This document shows, one piece after another, positions 35,508-48,939 of a stretch of DNA of 64,000 nucleotides. The DNA lies in assembly GCA_008973525.1 (NCBI GenBank), contig WACJ01000525.1, positions 1,302,001 through 1,366,000 on the forward strand, read 5' to 3'. Source of the DNA: Stenopsyche tienmushanensis. Its lineage: Eukaryota > Arthropoda > Insecta > Trichoptera > Stenopsychidae. Every line of letters begins with the position of its first letter. Positions within the stretch are counted from its first letter, which is position 1. The notes beneath the pieces are model-generated. The model made no database searches, was not told the origin of the DNA, and saw only the letters and a program-made list of their open reading frames with translations. The position numbers and the translations under genes were made by a program.

Positions 35508-37650
35508 TATCAATGCAATCGAAATTGGCAGACAAAAGTAAAGAATGATCAAACAAATGTGAACAGATGGACCTGATTGCAGTTCAGATGTAACTCGCAT
35601 GCAATTCGCTTTGATTGGGGCGCGGATTACAGTCTTTTGTTGGGATTGAATGTATCCCCCGTTCGATTGAGGCATAATCCTATTCTCTATCTTCCGCCAA
35701 TATTCTGAATGTGTCATTTATTGCTGATAAAATTCAGGCGAAGTTCTTAGTCGACAGTTTTTGACGCTTTAATTTCGAGACTAAATTTGAATATGACATG
35801 GGCACGTCACTATTTTAATTATCATTTATTTTTGTGTCTAACAATGGACTCTCGTAAGTCTCGGTCGTTCTTTATCTTCGCGCTTCATCTCTCGACTCGA
35901 CGCAGGTAGAAGGATTTCCTCAAAATTTGAAGAGTGTCAGAGATTATGGCCACGAGTGGCCGTTTGACTGACAGCCACATGGGATTTCTTTTGGTCTACG
36001 TCTAAAAACAACACACTTATATTTCGAATCGATCGCATGCGGCCGTAATACCCTGGGCATTACCTGGAAAATCCGATTATCGCCCGAAAAAGGGTACTCT
36101 CGAGGAGCGTGCGACAGAAGGAAGACGTCAGATTTAAACGGACTGGAACCGCAGGTGATTATTAATTCCCTTTGAGGATCTATAATGCTGCAGGTCGTAT
36201 GTTTGTTCTTCGAAGGCTCGAGGCTTATACTCTTGCAGAGTGCTAAAAGTTCGATTGTTGGTTTATCATCAGCGTCGAACTTTCATGGGAACTGAGGAAT
36301 TATAAATAAATATTGATACTTGCACCTTTTAGTACCTGTTCGATGAGCTTATTCGTGTACATTTTAGCACTATGCTTTCAAGCATTGTTGGTTTTAAATG
36401 CTCTGAGCAAACTGTGATCGTGGACTTTCTATTTGCTCGGAAACGTGCTTGGCAAGAAAATTATTAAGAAATTCATTTTCTTCGAATAAATCTAATCGAT
36501 TCTGTATAATAACAGCCCAGCACATTATTTCACGTAATTCCTATGTGTTCTTTTTTGTATGCTACTCTGATATACGTTTAATTATATATATGCGTCGCAT
36601 AGAAAATGTGGTCCAATGATGTATGATAAACACATATGTTTGAGCAATTATCAAACCGGGCAAAGGTCCCAAACGCGTATAAAAAAGTATTATTTACTCA
36701 CAGATTGAGAATGTTCGACACGAGAGGGTTCGTGGTAATTTTATTTGGTCCGGCGTGCATTTGTCCCTTGTAAGGGCGTTCATACAATGTTATGATCACC
36801 GCCCACCGACGCGATCCATCATGGTCATACTTGGGGTATGTATTTTTCGAGTTTTCGACTGGAATTCGATCTCCCACCTCATTGATCATGCATTATCGGG
36901 CCGCTTTGATTGTTAACCGGTGCACCGCGGGGTCGAAAAACGAACATGCTCGTGAAATTTTCGTCGTGTCGAATGCCAATCAATGCCACGGATTGCTTCG
37001 TGACTTGTTGTATGTAAAGTCGAAGATGCGTGTGCGATGATGATATATGATTGCCGACGGCGATCGCTGTGTTTTGCAATTTTTCGCCGATTAGCATATG
37101 TTTGTTTTGTAATCAATTAGATGAATTGGCAGCGCTTGAAATTGGCTTAGACCAGCGCTGCTCAAATATATTAGACATCTTATAATAACCACATTAGTTC
37201 ACGAAGGGTCTCAAAAAGGCATAGGATGCACTTTTTGCTTATGCATAATTTGCATCATATTATCATCCCAGATTTCTTTGAGACGATACACACAAATCTT
37301 CGATTGATCTAATAATGTTTGTTATATAAATATTCGCACTATTTTTCAAAATTTATACGTAATTAACAAATTCTTATTTTGTTTCAGGTAAGAGACACAT
37401 TTAATCTCAGTTTTAAACGATTCTTATCCAGGTAAGTCCTAATATTGTAATTAAGTGGGTGTATCACATTGATAAATAAAATGTTCTGCTACTAAGATGT
37501 GCGAACCGAGCCTGATTAGCTTATATTCACGTCTCCTCGGGCCATACGCGTCTATAATCGCAAACATCATATTTTAATTCTGGTTGCAAAATTTTTGCCC
37601 CCTAATATGACATTTTTGATCCAGGTAATCCGACAAAAATTTTGCAAGGC
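35508..37650. other. Single-copy stretch containing splice-like signals
   Basis: No coding gene is recognised. The + strand carries the two juxtaposed splice signals at 37387/37388 and 37431/37432, entered separately. Frames at 36698-37116 overlap antisense. Confidence 0.45.
37371..37440 (+). other. Candidate recursive splice site or 44-nt micro-exon
   Basis: AATTAAC (possible branch point), TTCTTATTTTGTTTCAG and GTAAGAG are contiguous, a pyrimidine tract and acceptor fused to a strong donor at 37387/37388. 44 bases later TTCTTATCCAG/GTAAGTCC repeats the arrangement at 37431/37432. Known insect ratchet points have this fused acceptor-donor form, and some are followed by a second donor defining a short exon. 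The 44-nt interval is open in one frame (VRDTFNLSFKRFLS) and closed in the other two. A true ratchet point or micro-exon implies rightward transcription across the region. Confidence 0.45.
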
Positions 37651-38156
37651 GTTGTCGGACTAGAGTACTGCGACCCCTTGTAGTCCGGATATTTTTTGGA
37701 AAGGATTACTTGTAATTATTATAGAATTAAAATCATAAACACAATGACCATAGCAGTTATAAAAAATGAAAACCTGTTAACGTCATCAAACGTATTCCAT
37801 GATGATTTTTGAAGTGTTTTAACTATCTCATGCCAGCTACAAAGTCTTCTTTTTTGTTCTCTTTGTAAAACAACTTTGCTTTCATAGTCAATATGGACTG
37901 AGAAATAGGCGTATGTTTGTTCTTTTTCTGAAGAAAATTCCTTATACAAAGCTTCCACCACCTCTGGATGTTTAGCTTTCTTGAAAATTTGCCTCTTACT
38001 TGCCAATCCATTACGATTTAGGCGGTCCAGAATCACACTTTTGCATTTTTTTACATAGGCGAAGCTTTGTCGTACATATGTGGTATACTTTATTGGGATG
38101 TTGGACTACAAGAGGCGCCGGATTATACTGGAGCCGGATTATCGCGGGTTTACTGC
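37651..38156 (-). pseudogene. pogo/Tigger-type element with CENP-B-like HTH remnant
   Basis: The minus frame from 38036 reads KKAKHPEVVEALYKEFSSEK; after a +1 shift it reads TPISQSILTMKAKL and DFVAGMR. The order matches the CENP-B-type DNA-binding domain of Jerky/Tigger transposases (xxEEALYxWF..., PISGPMLxxKA, FKASxGWL). The DDE domain is absent. Ends carry TAGTCCGGAT (to 37690) and GCCGGATTATCGCGGGTTTACTG (38133-38155), related to the pogo termini at 48870-48897. This is an internally deleted, frameshifted relic. Confidence 0.72.
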
Positions 38157-40127
38157 GTCTGAAATGCAAATATCGTTCCCTTTCTCCCCAGCACTAGCCC
38201 GGGTAATTGCGAGTATACTGTGCCTACAAAATTTAGTGCATTACAGATCTATTTTATGTATTACAACCCTGACTAATTTGAAATCAATAATTGTGAGAAA
38301 AATGCAAATGAAATCATTTTATACTATCAATTGTTATTTTAAATCACATTCACAATATCATGGTCTATGGGGAACATTTTCGTTTTTCATGCATGGCAGT
38401 TAAGCGGATATACAAACAGGCGAATCAATAAATTCCGTATTGTATGCAAAATTGTGTTGCAAATACGACATTGTTTGTAGGTTTGCCTTGTATTTCGCTC
38501 GAGCCAGTCTCAGATGGGGTATTAATTTCGTTGATTCATCCTTTGTCGTCGGATTTTCTATCCATTAGCCCTGATTAATGGGAGATTTATCATCCCTAAG
38601 TGATGAGATACGAGCTCTTGTTTGTTATGCCACTCCATCATTTCCCAAAGTGAAGGTTGCTGTCGCCCGTTCCCCGTTTGTATCTAATAATTTATTCTGT
38701 ACCTTTTTGTGTGTGTACATACGAGTCCGGGAGAATACCCGACGATTGTGTACGACATCGATCATCCTTTTTTTTCAATAGCGGACCTCGACAACAAAGA
38801 AACTGGCCATCACAATATGAACTACGGCCGATTGGGCATTAATTTGGAGCAAATTCGTATGTGTTATGTAGATTGATATCGGTGGATCTCGGACGAGACA
38901 CCGGCGCTAGAAGATGCTATCGGAGGTTTTCGTCATCGTTTTGATCGATGATAAATAGATCGCCGGCGATGTTCGGTAGCTTTTTTCGTCGACAGTTTTT
39001 AATTATCGCCCTATATACAGGTAGTGGTAGCCAATTATGATATGGAAGATAAATAATGGTGGATTTTTTCCAGTCGGGCTGTATCCGAAAAGGCTGATTG
39101 GCATGGTTGTCTTTGACGGATTGCCGTGATAGAGAGTTGATTAATTCGTGCGCCGCAGGGAAGGAGCCCGGTTTCGAAGGCGGCTATCCTCGTTGCTGAT
39201 GTACGACTTCTTGTGCCCACATTGGACACGATGATGAATCACCATCGACAAAAATTGATCGCAGCATCACCTTCGATTGTTTTATTCTAAATTACAAATG
39301 CTCCGGAGACCATCATCAATAATACCGCGAAGTGTGCGAAACGATAAAAACTGACAAGCGATGGAATTCTTCCATTTATTGCCGATGCGTACAGTGCAAA
39401 TTTGTGGCCAACCTTCTCCTCGAGTACTTATTTTCGAATGCCTTGACCTTTGCGATCAGATATAGTCATGGAAGATACTAGGAATGATACATACATAGAT
39501 TGCGGTTGTTGCTCTATCAATTATTTTAACCTTGCTGTGAGTTGTCCATCGAATGTGACGCGTTTTGCTTGAAATATCCATGCGCGCGCACTTCCTCATG
39601 CTAAGCTTTATTTAGTTGTTGTTGTTGCTATACTTGTAATTATAAAATACTTGCCAATCACGGCCTTCATTGTTCGAACGGTGCCGACCATTCGACGAGG
39701 GTCGAAAGCGCAGAGAGAATTAAGGGCAAAAATCGAGGCCAACGATTGCTTTAAAATGAAACATGACAGTTGTGAAAACAGTTCTGTAACACTAATAGTT
39801 TTAATTGCATTAAATAACTCTGAAAAGGATGAATTGACCAAGCGTCAGATCTGACTCAATCCTCAATTAATTTGTGGTTCAAGTAGGGGTGTGGTTATTT
39901 ATTTTCGCAATGCAGTCGGTAATATTGGAACGATTGATGATATATTAGAAATGTAGTAGGGTGATTTATATTTTACTTGTGCTCTAATCAAGTATTAGTA
40001 TAGTACAGGGATGTCGAATCTGTTTGATAAATGGGTCAAATTTTGTTAATTATTTTTTTAAACACTAACTATTTACAACTGTCCTTTATTTGGAAAGACA
40101 GGTTTATAATGTTAGAAATTTATAATG
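38157..40127. other. Single-copy stretch, no gene recognised
   Basis: Short frames only, several overlapping antisense. No shared repeat blocks were noticed. Confidence 0.45.
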
Positions 40128-40785
40128 CATTCGGGCCTCGTATAACACGGTTATATGGTTCCGCAAAAACATCGTTTTATACAATGTTGGAAGTTCATAC
40201 AAAATTAGGGTTTGCGTTGTAAAAAAACAAATCAATGAAATAAAACCTTTAATAACATATAATATAGCATTCATTCATCATCGCTGATCACTTATAATTC
40301 TATATGTTTTATTATTTTTCGAGATCTGTTGTGGGTTTCCATCATCAGAGAACTCTGGAGTATTTCTGGTTTTAGTCTTCAAAAAATTCGGTAATATTAA
40401 AAGCGATTATCCGCTTTTAGCGTATAAATCATTATAAGGTTCCAAAAGCTATTGTAATTCTCTTTTGAATTAAACTTCTTTCCATTATAGAATAATTTTC
40501 TAATTAAATCTAATTTAATAGCCAATTCTATGCCTTCATTTATTGCTTTTAATGTGAAACATGTATAATTGTAGTAGGTTCATTTAATATTTCGACTAAT
40601 TCATAAAAACTGATACCAATATCATGACAAATATTTATTGTACTTTGGTATTCATCTTCTATTGTATTCCAATATGCTTTCAAATGTTCGCCAAGTATAT
40701 TTTTCCCCTCAAACCGTGTTGTAAAAAACATGTCATAATTGATACGAATGTGTTGTATAAAACCGTGTTATACGAGGCTCGAATG
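40128..40785. mobile_element. Element with 23-bp inverted ends (family G), pogo-like
   Basis: CATTCGGGCCTCGTATAACA plus CGG (40128-40150) is reverse-complemented at 40763-40785 with a single mismatch. The 658-bp interior is AT-rich. On the minus strand several open patches (near 40549-40731 and 40400-40540) could be a decayed transposase C-terminus, but I cannot match them. CCTCGTATAAC-type ends resemble those of pogo-superfamily elements; the classification is inference. Confidence 0.7.
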
Positions 40786-43064
40786 TATTCATACATCCCG
40801 ATTGATCCTCTCAATCCAGATGTACCTTAATTTAATGATTATTAAGAAATTTTCAAGCAACACTGAGATGATTTAATAAAATCGGGCTATGAATGACTGA
40901 TTTGCATCCATAATTAAAAAAATATTGAATACTCATAGATCTTGCTTTTAAATTGATCCCAATTTAACTGTATGTGGAAGTTAATAGAAAATCAATACAT
41001 AAATATTATCAATCCATAGATAAATCTCCCATGGAGACAAAATCTGCTTTACCAAGTTGATAGATTGATTCAATTTCATTGCTGATTTTTTGTGCTTGTA
41101 TATAAACAATTTGATAAATACGATAGGTAAATTTTTGTAACACTTTGTAATTGCGGTGTTAAAGCATAGAAAATACTATTGAATTATTTTATTCGTCCTT
41201 GTTTTTGTCTTACATATTGAGCTGCCAAGTTGAAGGCCCAGGGCAGCAGATTAACCCCCCCATATGATAGGTGTTGGTTGAAGTACATATATTATAACAT
41301 CGATTATTGCATTGATATCAAATTCTTCTAGAGTTTTGTATCTCGCCAGTATTCATCAGATTCTGAGAACATCTGTTCTGAATTGTTCGATTTGATTGGC
41401 ATTTCCGAATACATGTAAAATGATTTCGATCTTTCAACAGCTAGTTCGGTTTATCAAATCATATTTGTCGTATCTCGAATCGACGATTTTATCGCGGATA
41501 TTTTCATTCGGGAGCTAAGATAAACAGCGATAGATCGTCGAGAGCTAACTTTTCAATGGGGCAATTGTGTCGTTCCTCCTATTCGTATACGACATTGTTA
41601 AAGTGGGTTTTATCTGCGATGGCATCGGCTCTCTATTGTTGCACGAGCAAATAGTGTTGAAGAAGAAGCACATTCTGGGAATTTTATGAGTGTTTGGCTT
41701 GTGTTCGGTAGCAGTCTTCGAATCGTTCAAATTACAAAGGTTATCAGCGACATTGCACTTATCGGAAACCGTTGATATTGTATTCTCCTACTTTTTATTT
41801 ATTAATTGTCAATGTCTACTTATTTGATAAGCACTTATCGTGGGCTCCGGCGTAGATAACGAAATTCACATCCAAATTTTCGATAATACTTTCCATATTT
41901 AATATCAATATGTACAAATATCAGGTGGTGGCCATCAGGTGGCTGGAAAAATGTGTTATTTCCACATATTTTTATTCGGAACCTAATCAAGCGATAAAGC
42001 GAATAAATGCGTGTTTTATTCGGTCAAACGTCTAAAAATACCAGTTTGAATTAGCATATAAAATGTCTGGAGAGCTATTCGTCGTGGTGATTTCTCTGCA
42101 TTTTACCGTTTAATCAAGTGAGATATACGACGGGCTATTACAATTTTCTATAATGCATCTAATGAAAATCTAAACCAGTATTTAACGAGCCTTCTCATTT
42201 TCCTGCAGGGTATAATCTCGTGGCTTTCGCAGTGATCATCTAAATGTTATTTTATGCAAACAAAGCAAATTGTTAAGTTGCTAAATGGGCATCACATTAG
42301 CATGCACATCGTCGATGTATACGTTTTCTGTAGATTTCTTAGTATTTTTTAAAGAATTTGATTACAACATGTTAGGTAATGATTTTTTTTCAATGCCATT
42401 TTTAAAATAACTGCTTATATAATATTAGCAGGAGCAGCATTATTTAATTTGTGGGTTTTTATTACCCATTGTTTCATTCGCTCTGATTATTGATAGTACA
42501 CCATGTTGCTTTTGTTGTTTGAAAAAGTTTAAGCAATTCAAAATGAATTCGTTTGGTGATGTTCCAATATACACAGAGAAGGTCCTTTTTCATTATTCAA
42601 TGCTAGGAACAGGTACCCGGAAGAAAACCATTGTTTTTTTGCTTAAAATTATTGTATACGTCTCATCTGGACAAGAAAGACTTATGGATTATTCTATAAG
42701 TGTTTTAGCGGCAATTCATGAGAATACAAATTTCTTGTTTATTTAATTTACCTATATGTTGAAAGTGCTTCTGATTAGTTTAGGGAGCATTCTCGTTCTA
42801 GGAACATCCTTGTGGTGGAATAAAAACGGGATGGAGTGACGCAAATATCGTATTTCTTGAACCGTAAAAGTATTGTAATTTTTTTTTATCTTAACACATT
42901 ACTTGTGGGGAAGAGAATCACCATCATTCGCTGCCACTAGCTGAATGCAGAATAAGGAAATCTCCTTTACATAAATACTATACGTTAAAAGTGTAAGACA
43001 AAAATGCGATAGTATATTTTGTGCCCATTAATTTCTCCTATTCTTCCAACTTCCCCAATATCAT
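40786..43064. other. Single-copy stretch, no gene recognised
   Basis: AT-rich. Frames at 41545-41730 (-) and 42519-42746 (+) show no domain. Confidence 0.45.
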
Positions 43065-43485
43065 AAATGTTACTGATAAAAATCCTCTCTGTTGAGATAC
43101 GGACTAAAACTCGCAAATTCCCGATTTTCCGACAAATTATTTATTTCCGTGGCTGCAGATGAATACTTATGTACTACAATACTTTGATGTGATTCGTAAT
43201 TATATTACGGAGGAATACAAAAATTCTAAACCCCGTATCTGCTATATTTCATATCGATATTCCCATTATAAGAGTCGAGGTGTAGTAAATACATCACCGG
43301 TAGGGAAAGGTTAATATGACAATTTGAATAACATACATGTACTGTATCTATGTAGACATAGATTAGACAGTTACTGTCCCTAGACGTCGCCTAAACTCGC
43401 CAATTAGTAGTTACGCCACTGTTTCTAAGCGTCCAGATTTCGGCGAGAATGTCTCGATTTAGTAGCCTTCATTGTGCTGGTGTTA
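43065..43485. mobile_element. hAT fragment (copy H7)
   Basis: It holds the family interior from CTCTCTGTTGAGATACGGAC through ACATCACCGGTAGGGAAA to ATGTCTCGATTTAGTAGCCTTC. Both subterminal CCCGGG regions are missing. A family C element begins a few bases beyond its right edge. Confidence 0.8.
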
Positions 43486-43492
43486 ATGGCGC

Positions 43493-44017
43493 TTAACCTT
43501 TTCGTTAGTGAGCAAATTTAAAATCGATGAAATCGTTGATGTCATAATCGCTTTACACCGATTACTTTCTGTCAGCTCCTAATCAGCGTAAGACAATCTT
43601 CAATTCCACTTGCCACGAACACTCGTCATTTCTTTACATAAACAATGCACAAAAAATCGATTCAAGTGCTCTTCCTTTAGAAGGAAATGATAATTGGACA
43701 AAGACTTATTCAACACGCAGCGAAGAACAGCAAGCAGTTAAATAAACAAACACTCTCGATAACACACAATATTCGGTCGTTTCTTTGCGTAAACAAATAA
43801 CACACTTGAAATCGAAATCATTATAAGTCGATAAATTTGGGCTTAACGATCTATACAATCATGCGATGCATGTGAGGAAGCTATCCGTCTCAGTCTCCCG
43901 AACTGCGCTAAGTTCTCTCTTTCTCTGTCTGTCTCCGAGTTTCAATGCACAAGAGTGCTCTTTCTGAATGGTGAAGGTCAAAACGGATATTTCCGTAAGT
44001 ACTCACGAAAAGGTTAA
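43493..44017 (-). mobile_element. TTAA miniature element, family C, full length
   Basis: 517 bp between TTAA copies at 43493-43496 and 44014-44017. Ends are CCTTTTCGTTAGTGAGC and GTACTCACGAAAAGG, inverted repeats of each other over CCTTTTCGT-GTGAG. The interior includes AACACACAATATTCGGTCGT, the reverse complement of the family B core. TTAA specificity implies mobilisation by a piggyBac-type transposase (inference). No coding. Confidence 0.88.
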
Positions 44018-45760
44018 TGTATGGCAAGACAACAACCCCGCATACAAAGTGTCAATGCATTAGCTTTACTTACTATTTTTTTCTTGCGCCACACAGTACA
44101 TATATATTTGCATCGAATGAGCGATTTAGCCGATTGTACAATCTTATTTATAGATAGTAAATGTTCGGCTCTGAATACTTGATCTATTTATGGACTTTTT
44201 TCCCATAAGCTTATCGCGGATTTCTTTAAATGCCAATTATCAGTATAAACGATGTCGACAGCATAATCCTCGTCGCAACGTCTACCAAGTTTTGTTCTAC
44301 AAGGCGATTTGAGAAGCGCTGTCCATTATCCATCAAGTCGGGTCATCTTTCGAGTAATAACGTGATAATAACCGCCATCCATAAGGCTGCTGGCCATCTG
44401 CAATTTGCTGCGAGTTTCTCCGCAAATGCAACCAGCTCCTAAATGAGCATTTTGACCCGGAGTCGTCGACTTGCATTGGCCATGTCGATAATTGCTCGAA
44501 TGACAGCCGTGTATTTGTTCACGTTGGCCATGAAATTGATGTCATTATTTATGATTTCTCCTCCAGCGGTACTAATGCTGGTCCATCGGAAGGGCTAAAT
44601 CAGATGATTGAACGCATCTAGCTAAGTCTTGAGAGTGATTTCGTCAAGCGGAATGCTGGTATGAGTAAATTTGACGGAGCGCTCTTTGAATATGAGATAA
44701 ATCATTTAAAAGCTGTCCATGGGGGCCGTCGAAGATCCTTTTCACTTATCGACGGCTCGTTTAGCGAGGCTGATATTTACTTAGCCAAGACACACCTATA
44801 ATTTTAGTATTTAATCAAATACGTGCATAATAACGACCATTATTATCGAAAAATAATTACTATCGCTCACGGCGCATAATTGGTTTTCTCGACATTGGAA
44901 TATTAATGTGGACTTTTTCGACGCTGTACGAATCCGGAGATCGAATCTAGAAACGGCATGGCCGCCTACTCGACCGCCGTTTAATTACACACTCGAAACT
45001 ATTCGATTATCGACGAATAAATAAAAAAAACCGAATTCCGATTTATGCTTAATCCTTTAAAAATACGTTGATTTTCCGACGTTAATTAAAACTTCGTCCG
45101 GCCGCAATGTCTGAGATTTGATCCGTACTGCAATTCCCATATTTAATTACACGCCCGCTCATGTTGTTGTATCCGTAATTAATTATGCCATAATTTTAAT
45201 TTGCGTCGAAATCGTGTGGTTTACGTTTTAAATTAATTTTTTGAATCACGTCGACACTAGTTAAATCTTCCTGAAGACATTTTAATTAGCGCTTCGCATA
45301 AAAACATCCATATTGATCGAAAAAATTACCTACGGAACGATTCTCCGTGTCGATCTAAGATAGATAATATTCGGCGTTGTATAATATAAGTCGGTGTCGG
45401 AAGTCGAGGAGATCACATCAACATTGAACGCATGTTAAAAAAATATGACCAAATTTAATTCAACGTGTAATCAAGCCAACTAAAAGCAGAGACGATGCAG
45501 TAGTAGAACCTTAGCGTAGTGCACGTTCGTAGAATTTGAGATCCTACTGATTTGGTTAACAGAGAAAGGTTCACTGAAGTATCACTGAAGGTTCGTGTTG
45601 CATTTGCGGGGATGTTTTTGCGAAAAATTTCCGCCAAAATGCGGTGTGTTGATACCCAGACGTTGAACTACAGTCAGAATTTGCCTGATATGATTTATCA
45701 TTTTTTTGCGGTAAAATCTATTCTTATTATATTCATCAGTTCGCACTCAATATTGTATCA
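44018..45760. other. Single-copy stretch, GC-richer at 44.2-45.4 kb
   Basis: No domain-bearing frame and no repeat copies. Numerous TAATTA/TTAATTAA words at 44.8-45.3 kb could be homeodomain-type sites, but such words are expected by chance in AT-rich DNA. Confidence 0.4.
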
Positions 45761-46155
45761 TTAACTCGTATAGTGGTGCAGTCGTCTATTTGCGATCGAA
45801 TTCCAGTGATTCAAAAGAACACTCTTGCATATTGAACTCTGAGAGAGACAGAGACGGAGAGAGTGTATTGCGTATATCGTACGATTGTATAGATCGTTAA
45901 CCCAAATTTACTGATCAATTATGATGTGTGAATGATATAATGAATCGATTTCAAGTGTATTGTCTATGTTTGCTTGAAGGAATAATCAAATATTGTGTGC
46001 TATCAACAATATGTATTTATTTATGTACAAGCTTCATACACACTGCGATGGTCCTGACAGATAAGTGGATTTGTACGGATGATAAGTGGCGAACAAGCAA
46101 ATATAGCATCTAAGATTTTGATGATTTTAAATTAACTCACTTTTCAAAGGGTTAA
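45761..46155 (+). mobile_element. TTAA miniature element, family B, full length
   Basis: 387 bp between TTAA copies at 45761-45764 and 46152-46155. It contains all family B parts in order: GATCGAATTCCAGTGATTCA, a purine-rich GAGAGAGACAGAGACGGAG run, the ATGATATAATGAATCG core and the CAAAGGG end. The left terminus (CTCGTATAGTGG) is not a clean inverted repeat of the right. Confidence 0.85.
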
Positions 46156-48789
46156 GGACAATATCGGATAAATCAATTAATATTTGTCGTTTTTGATCAC
46201 CATTTGATCAATATAAATGTTTTTTTTTCCCCAATATATGAAATGAAAATATTGCATTTTTTTAACTTACTCATCATGGCATACATTCAGTATTAAAGGC
46301 CGCTTTATTCGATCAAAATTAGTTGCATTTTTTGCGGATAAATTAAATCGAGCCAATGTACACTGAAATAAATTGCCATTTTCTCAGTCCATAATTTAAG
46401 TTTAATTTTCATGTTAAGTATAAGCGTTGAGTGCACGTTATAATCATCGCATGAAGGGTGCAATTTTGCATGTAAAATCTCCTTGAAGGTCCCGAACGTT
46501 TGTCCCTGTCCTGTCATATACCATCGTTCAAAGACGAAACAGGACGACTTGTCGTGATGATGGACGGCCGACGATACAATGCTCTGGACGCAATTCGCGC
46601 TCCTATGAAAGATGCGAATTTCCGCAGTTTCTTCGGATTCAATCATTGGAAACAAAGGCGGTCTTTTATTTTTTAATCCATCATCGCTACTGAGAATCCC
46701 GGAGCCATTCACCAAAGCAGCAGGTTCTTATGAAACTCGTTATTAAATTTAAGCATCTTTATGTAGTTGAGATAATTGGTCAGATCGGCGATGCTTTATA
46801 CCGGACGGACTGCGGGTCGTTGTCGAGGTTTTTTTTTTGTTTCTTTAACAAACATTCAATTATGTTTGAAGCCCCTCGTGCATAATTAAGAGTAGCGAAA
46901 GGCGGATTTATTACAAGTCGAAGAGCGTGTCTGGTACGTATGTGGCTCTGTTACATGTTCGACAATCATCGCTAACATCGTTGTTGACCCGGTGTTTTTC
47001 GATGTAAATTGGGTCTTTTAACAGTCGTTTACGATTGCCATTGACTTGTTACGTTTGATAATGGACCGTGAACGGGCCAATTTAAATCTTACGCTGTTAT
47101 TCAATTACGTGGAGAATAAATATTTGGCGAGGCGAAATTCCCATGAAATGTTTTCGCTTAAGAGCAAATCGATTTTTCGCTCCATTTTGGCCCGAAATGT
47201 TGTTTTAATGGTTTGTATTCTGTTTGGGGGTTGGGTTAAAAGCAGAATCTGTTCGATTTTTTTAATCCCGGAAACTACATCGAAATCGAATGCCTAAATT
47301 AGCTGTTTTTCCTTGGTTTTTATATTAAGTGTTGCGTTGGAATGCTTTTAGAGCGAAATTCTGAGCAACGTCCTTAGACTCTCTGGAATATATTTTGTGT
47401 GAAAGAGGACTGGAATTCTATGGAAAAAAACACATGCTATGACATAGCTCATAATTCATGATGGATTAGACAAGGAACATTTTTTCTTTGGCGGCCTTTT
47501 TTCTTGCAACACGGACGCGAATGTGCCAAAATCCATAATATATACGGCATATGGACTGTTTCAACGATGGAATAAAATTGAGCGACGAAGCTTGTCAGCG
47601 ATTATGAAGTTTGGAGGATATCATTGGTTCATAATTGAGGTTCACCATCAGTCAGGACTACCGTTTATGGAGAGAAGTACGCGTGCATGTAATCGATTTG
47701 ATTCGTTTGCCTCAGGGCGCCACTGGTAGATCGCAGGCTGGAGATCTCCGAAAGATGAAATTGGCGTGAAAATCGTTTAAGCATGCCGCTCCTTTTGATG
47801 GCGGATGAGGATGAGGATATGCCGGCCTTGTTTATTTACCAAGAGTCCAAGAAGAGAGACTATTCCATTCGCGAAGCACTCCTTCTGGCTGTCGGTCGAA
47901 GGCTCGCAATGCCAAGGGGTGGGGCGTTTCATGCTTCGCTCTTGACATGCAAAAAATCGAGAGTGAATAACAAGCATCGGCTGTATCTTCCATCTTATAA
48001 AAAACTAGAAACTTGCCGGCATATAAATTAAACGCTTGTTAGATGTTTACCGCTCGTTGAACACCTTCCCGAAGCCGTGCGAGATGAGGATACGTCGTCC
48101 AGCTACAACATCAAAGCTTTTGGCGCTCTTTTGCTGCCATCCGTCGACAATCGACGAACATTCAATATGTACGAGCGCCATTATATCAAGGACATTTCAA
48201 TTGATCCTTCGGAAAGATAAATTACGACTTACTTTTGTGTTGCACAACTCTGGACCTCTCCGAAACTATCCAGGTATATAAGGGTCCACCTGGCCCATGC
48301 GACCTCAATTAGGATCAACTCTTTCCTTTTGACCTTCTTCGGTTATCCTTTTTTCCCATCGAATGCATACACCTGTCATACCTTCGAAATATGGATATTT
48401 TATGGAAAACGAGCCGTTCAATAAATTCCGGTAAACGTAAAAGAAGTCATATGGATAAAAATGTATTCCGCCTCTGCACTTCAGATCCATTTCATCGACG
48501 TAAATATCATTGAAATCAAAAAAATATCTAATACACGTTCGTCAAATTTGAAGACTTATTGATTTTTAACCAACGGAAAAATGCACATTTGCACTATAAT
48601 CATAAGTAAGAGGCAAACTTTCAAGAGATGGATGCTTTGTATATGTGGTTTCTTCAGGAAAAAACAGATATACACCTATTTTTGAGCCCATATTGACCGT
48701 GAAAGCAAAGTTATTTTACTTCAAAAATCGTTTGAAGACATTTTTAATTTCATTTTTATAACTGCTTGACGTTAATTCTATAATAATCA
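46156..48789. other. Single-copy stretch, GC-richer at 46.5-48.3 kb
   Basis: It includes a 136-residue minus-strand frame (46305-46715), the longest unaffiliated frame here. It shows no domain, signal peptide or obvious splice borders, so I do not call it a gene. Other frames overlap antisense. Confidence 0.4.
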
Positions 48790-48809
48790 CAAGTACATTT
48801 CAAAAAAAA

Positions 48810-48897
48810 AATCCGGACTACAAGGGGTCAGGGGCAGTACTCTATAGTCCGACAATGCATTGCAAAACGTTTGTCGGACTACCGCGGGTCTACTGTA
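48810..48897. mobile_element. pogo-type miniature terminus
   Basis: TTGTCGGACTACCGCGGGTC then TACTGTA (48871-48897) is a pogo-like end. Just inside lies CCGGACTACAAGGGGTCAGG, related in reverse complement to 37651-37690. The other end is not found, so extent to the left is uncertain. A CAT x5 run follows at 48901-48915. Confidence 0.55.
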
Positions 48898-48939
48898 TAT
48901 CATCATCATCATCATAGTGCAGCCACTGACAGTCCACTA

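Noticed and set aside
37615..37640. GATCCAG/GTAATCC fused splice-like site
   Set aside because: Weak pyrimidine tract, and it abuts a pogo terminus present elsewhere.
46305..46715. 136-residue minus-strand open frame
   Set aside because: No domain, no splice or promoter context, and length within what can occur by chance in 64 kb of six-frame translation.
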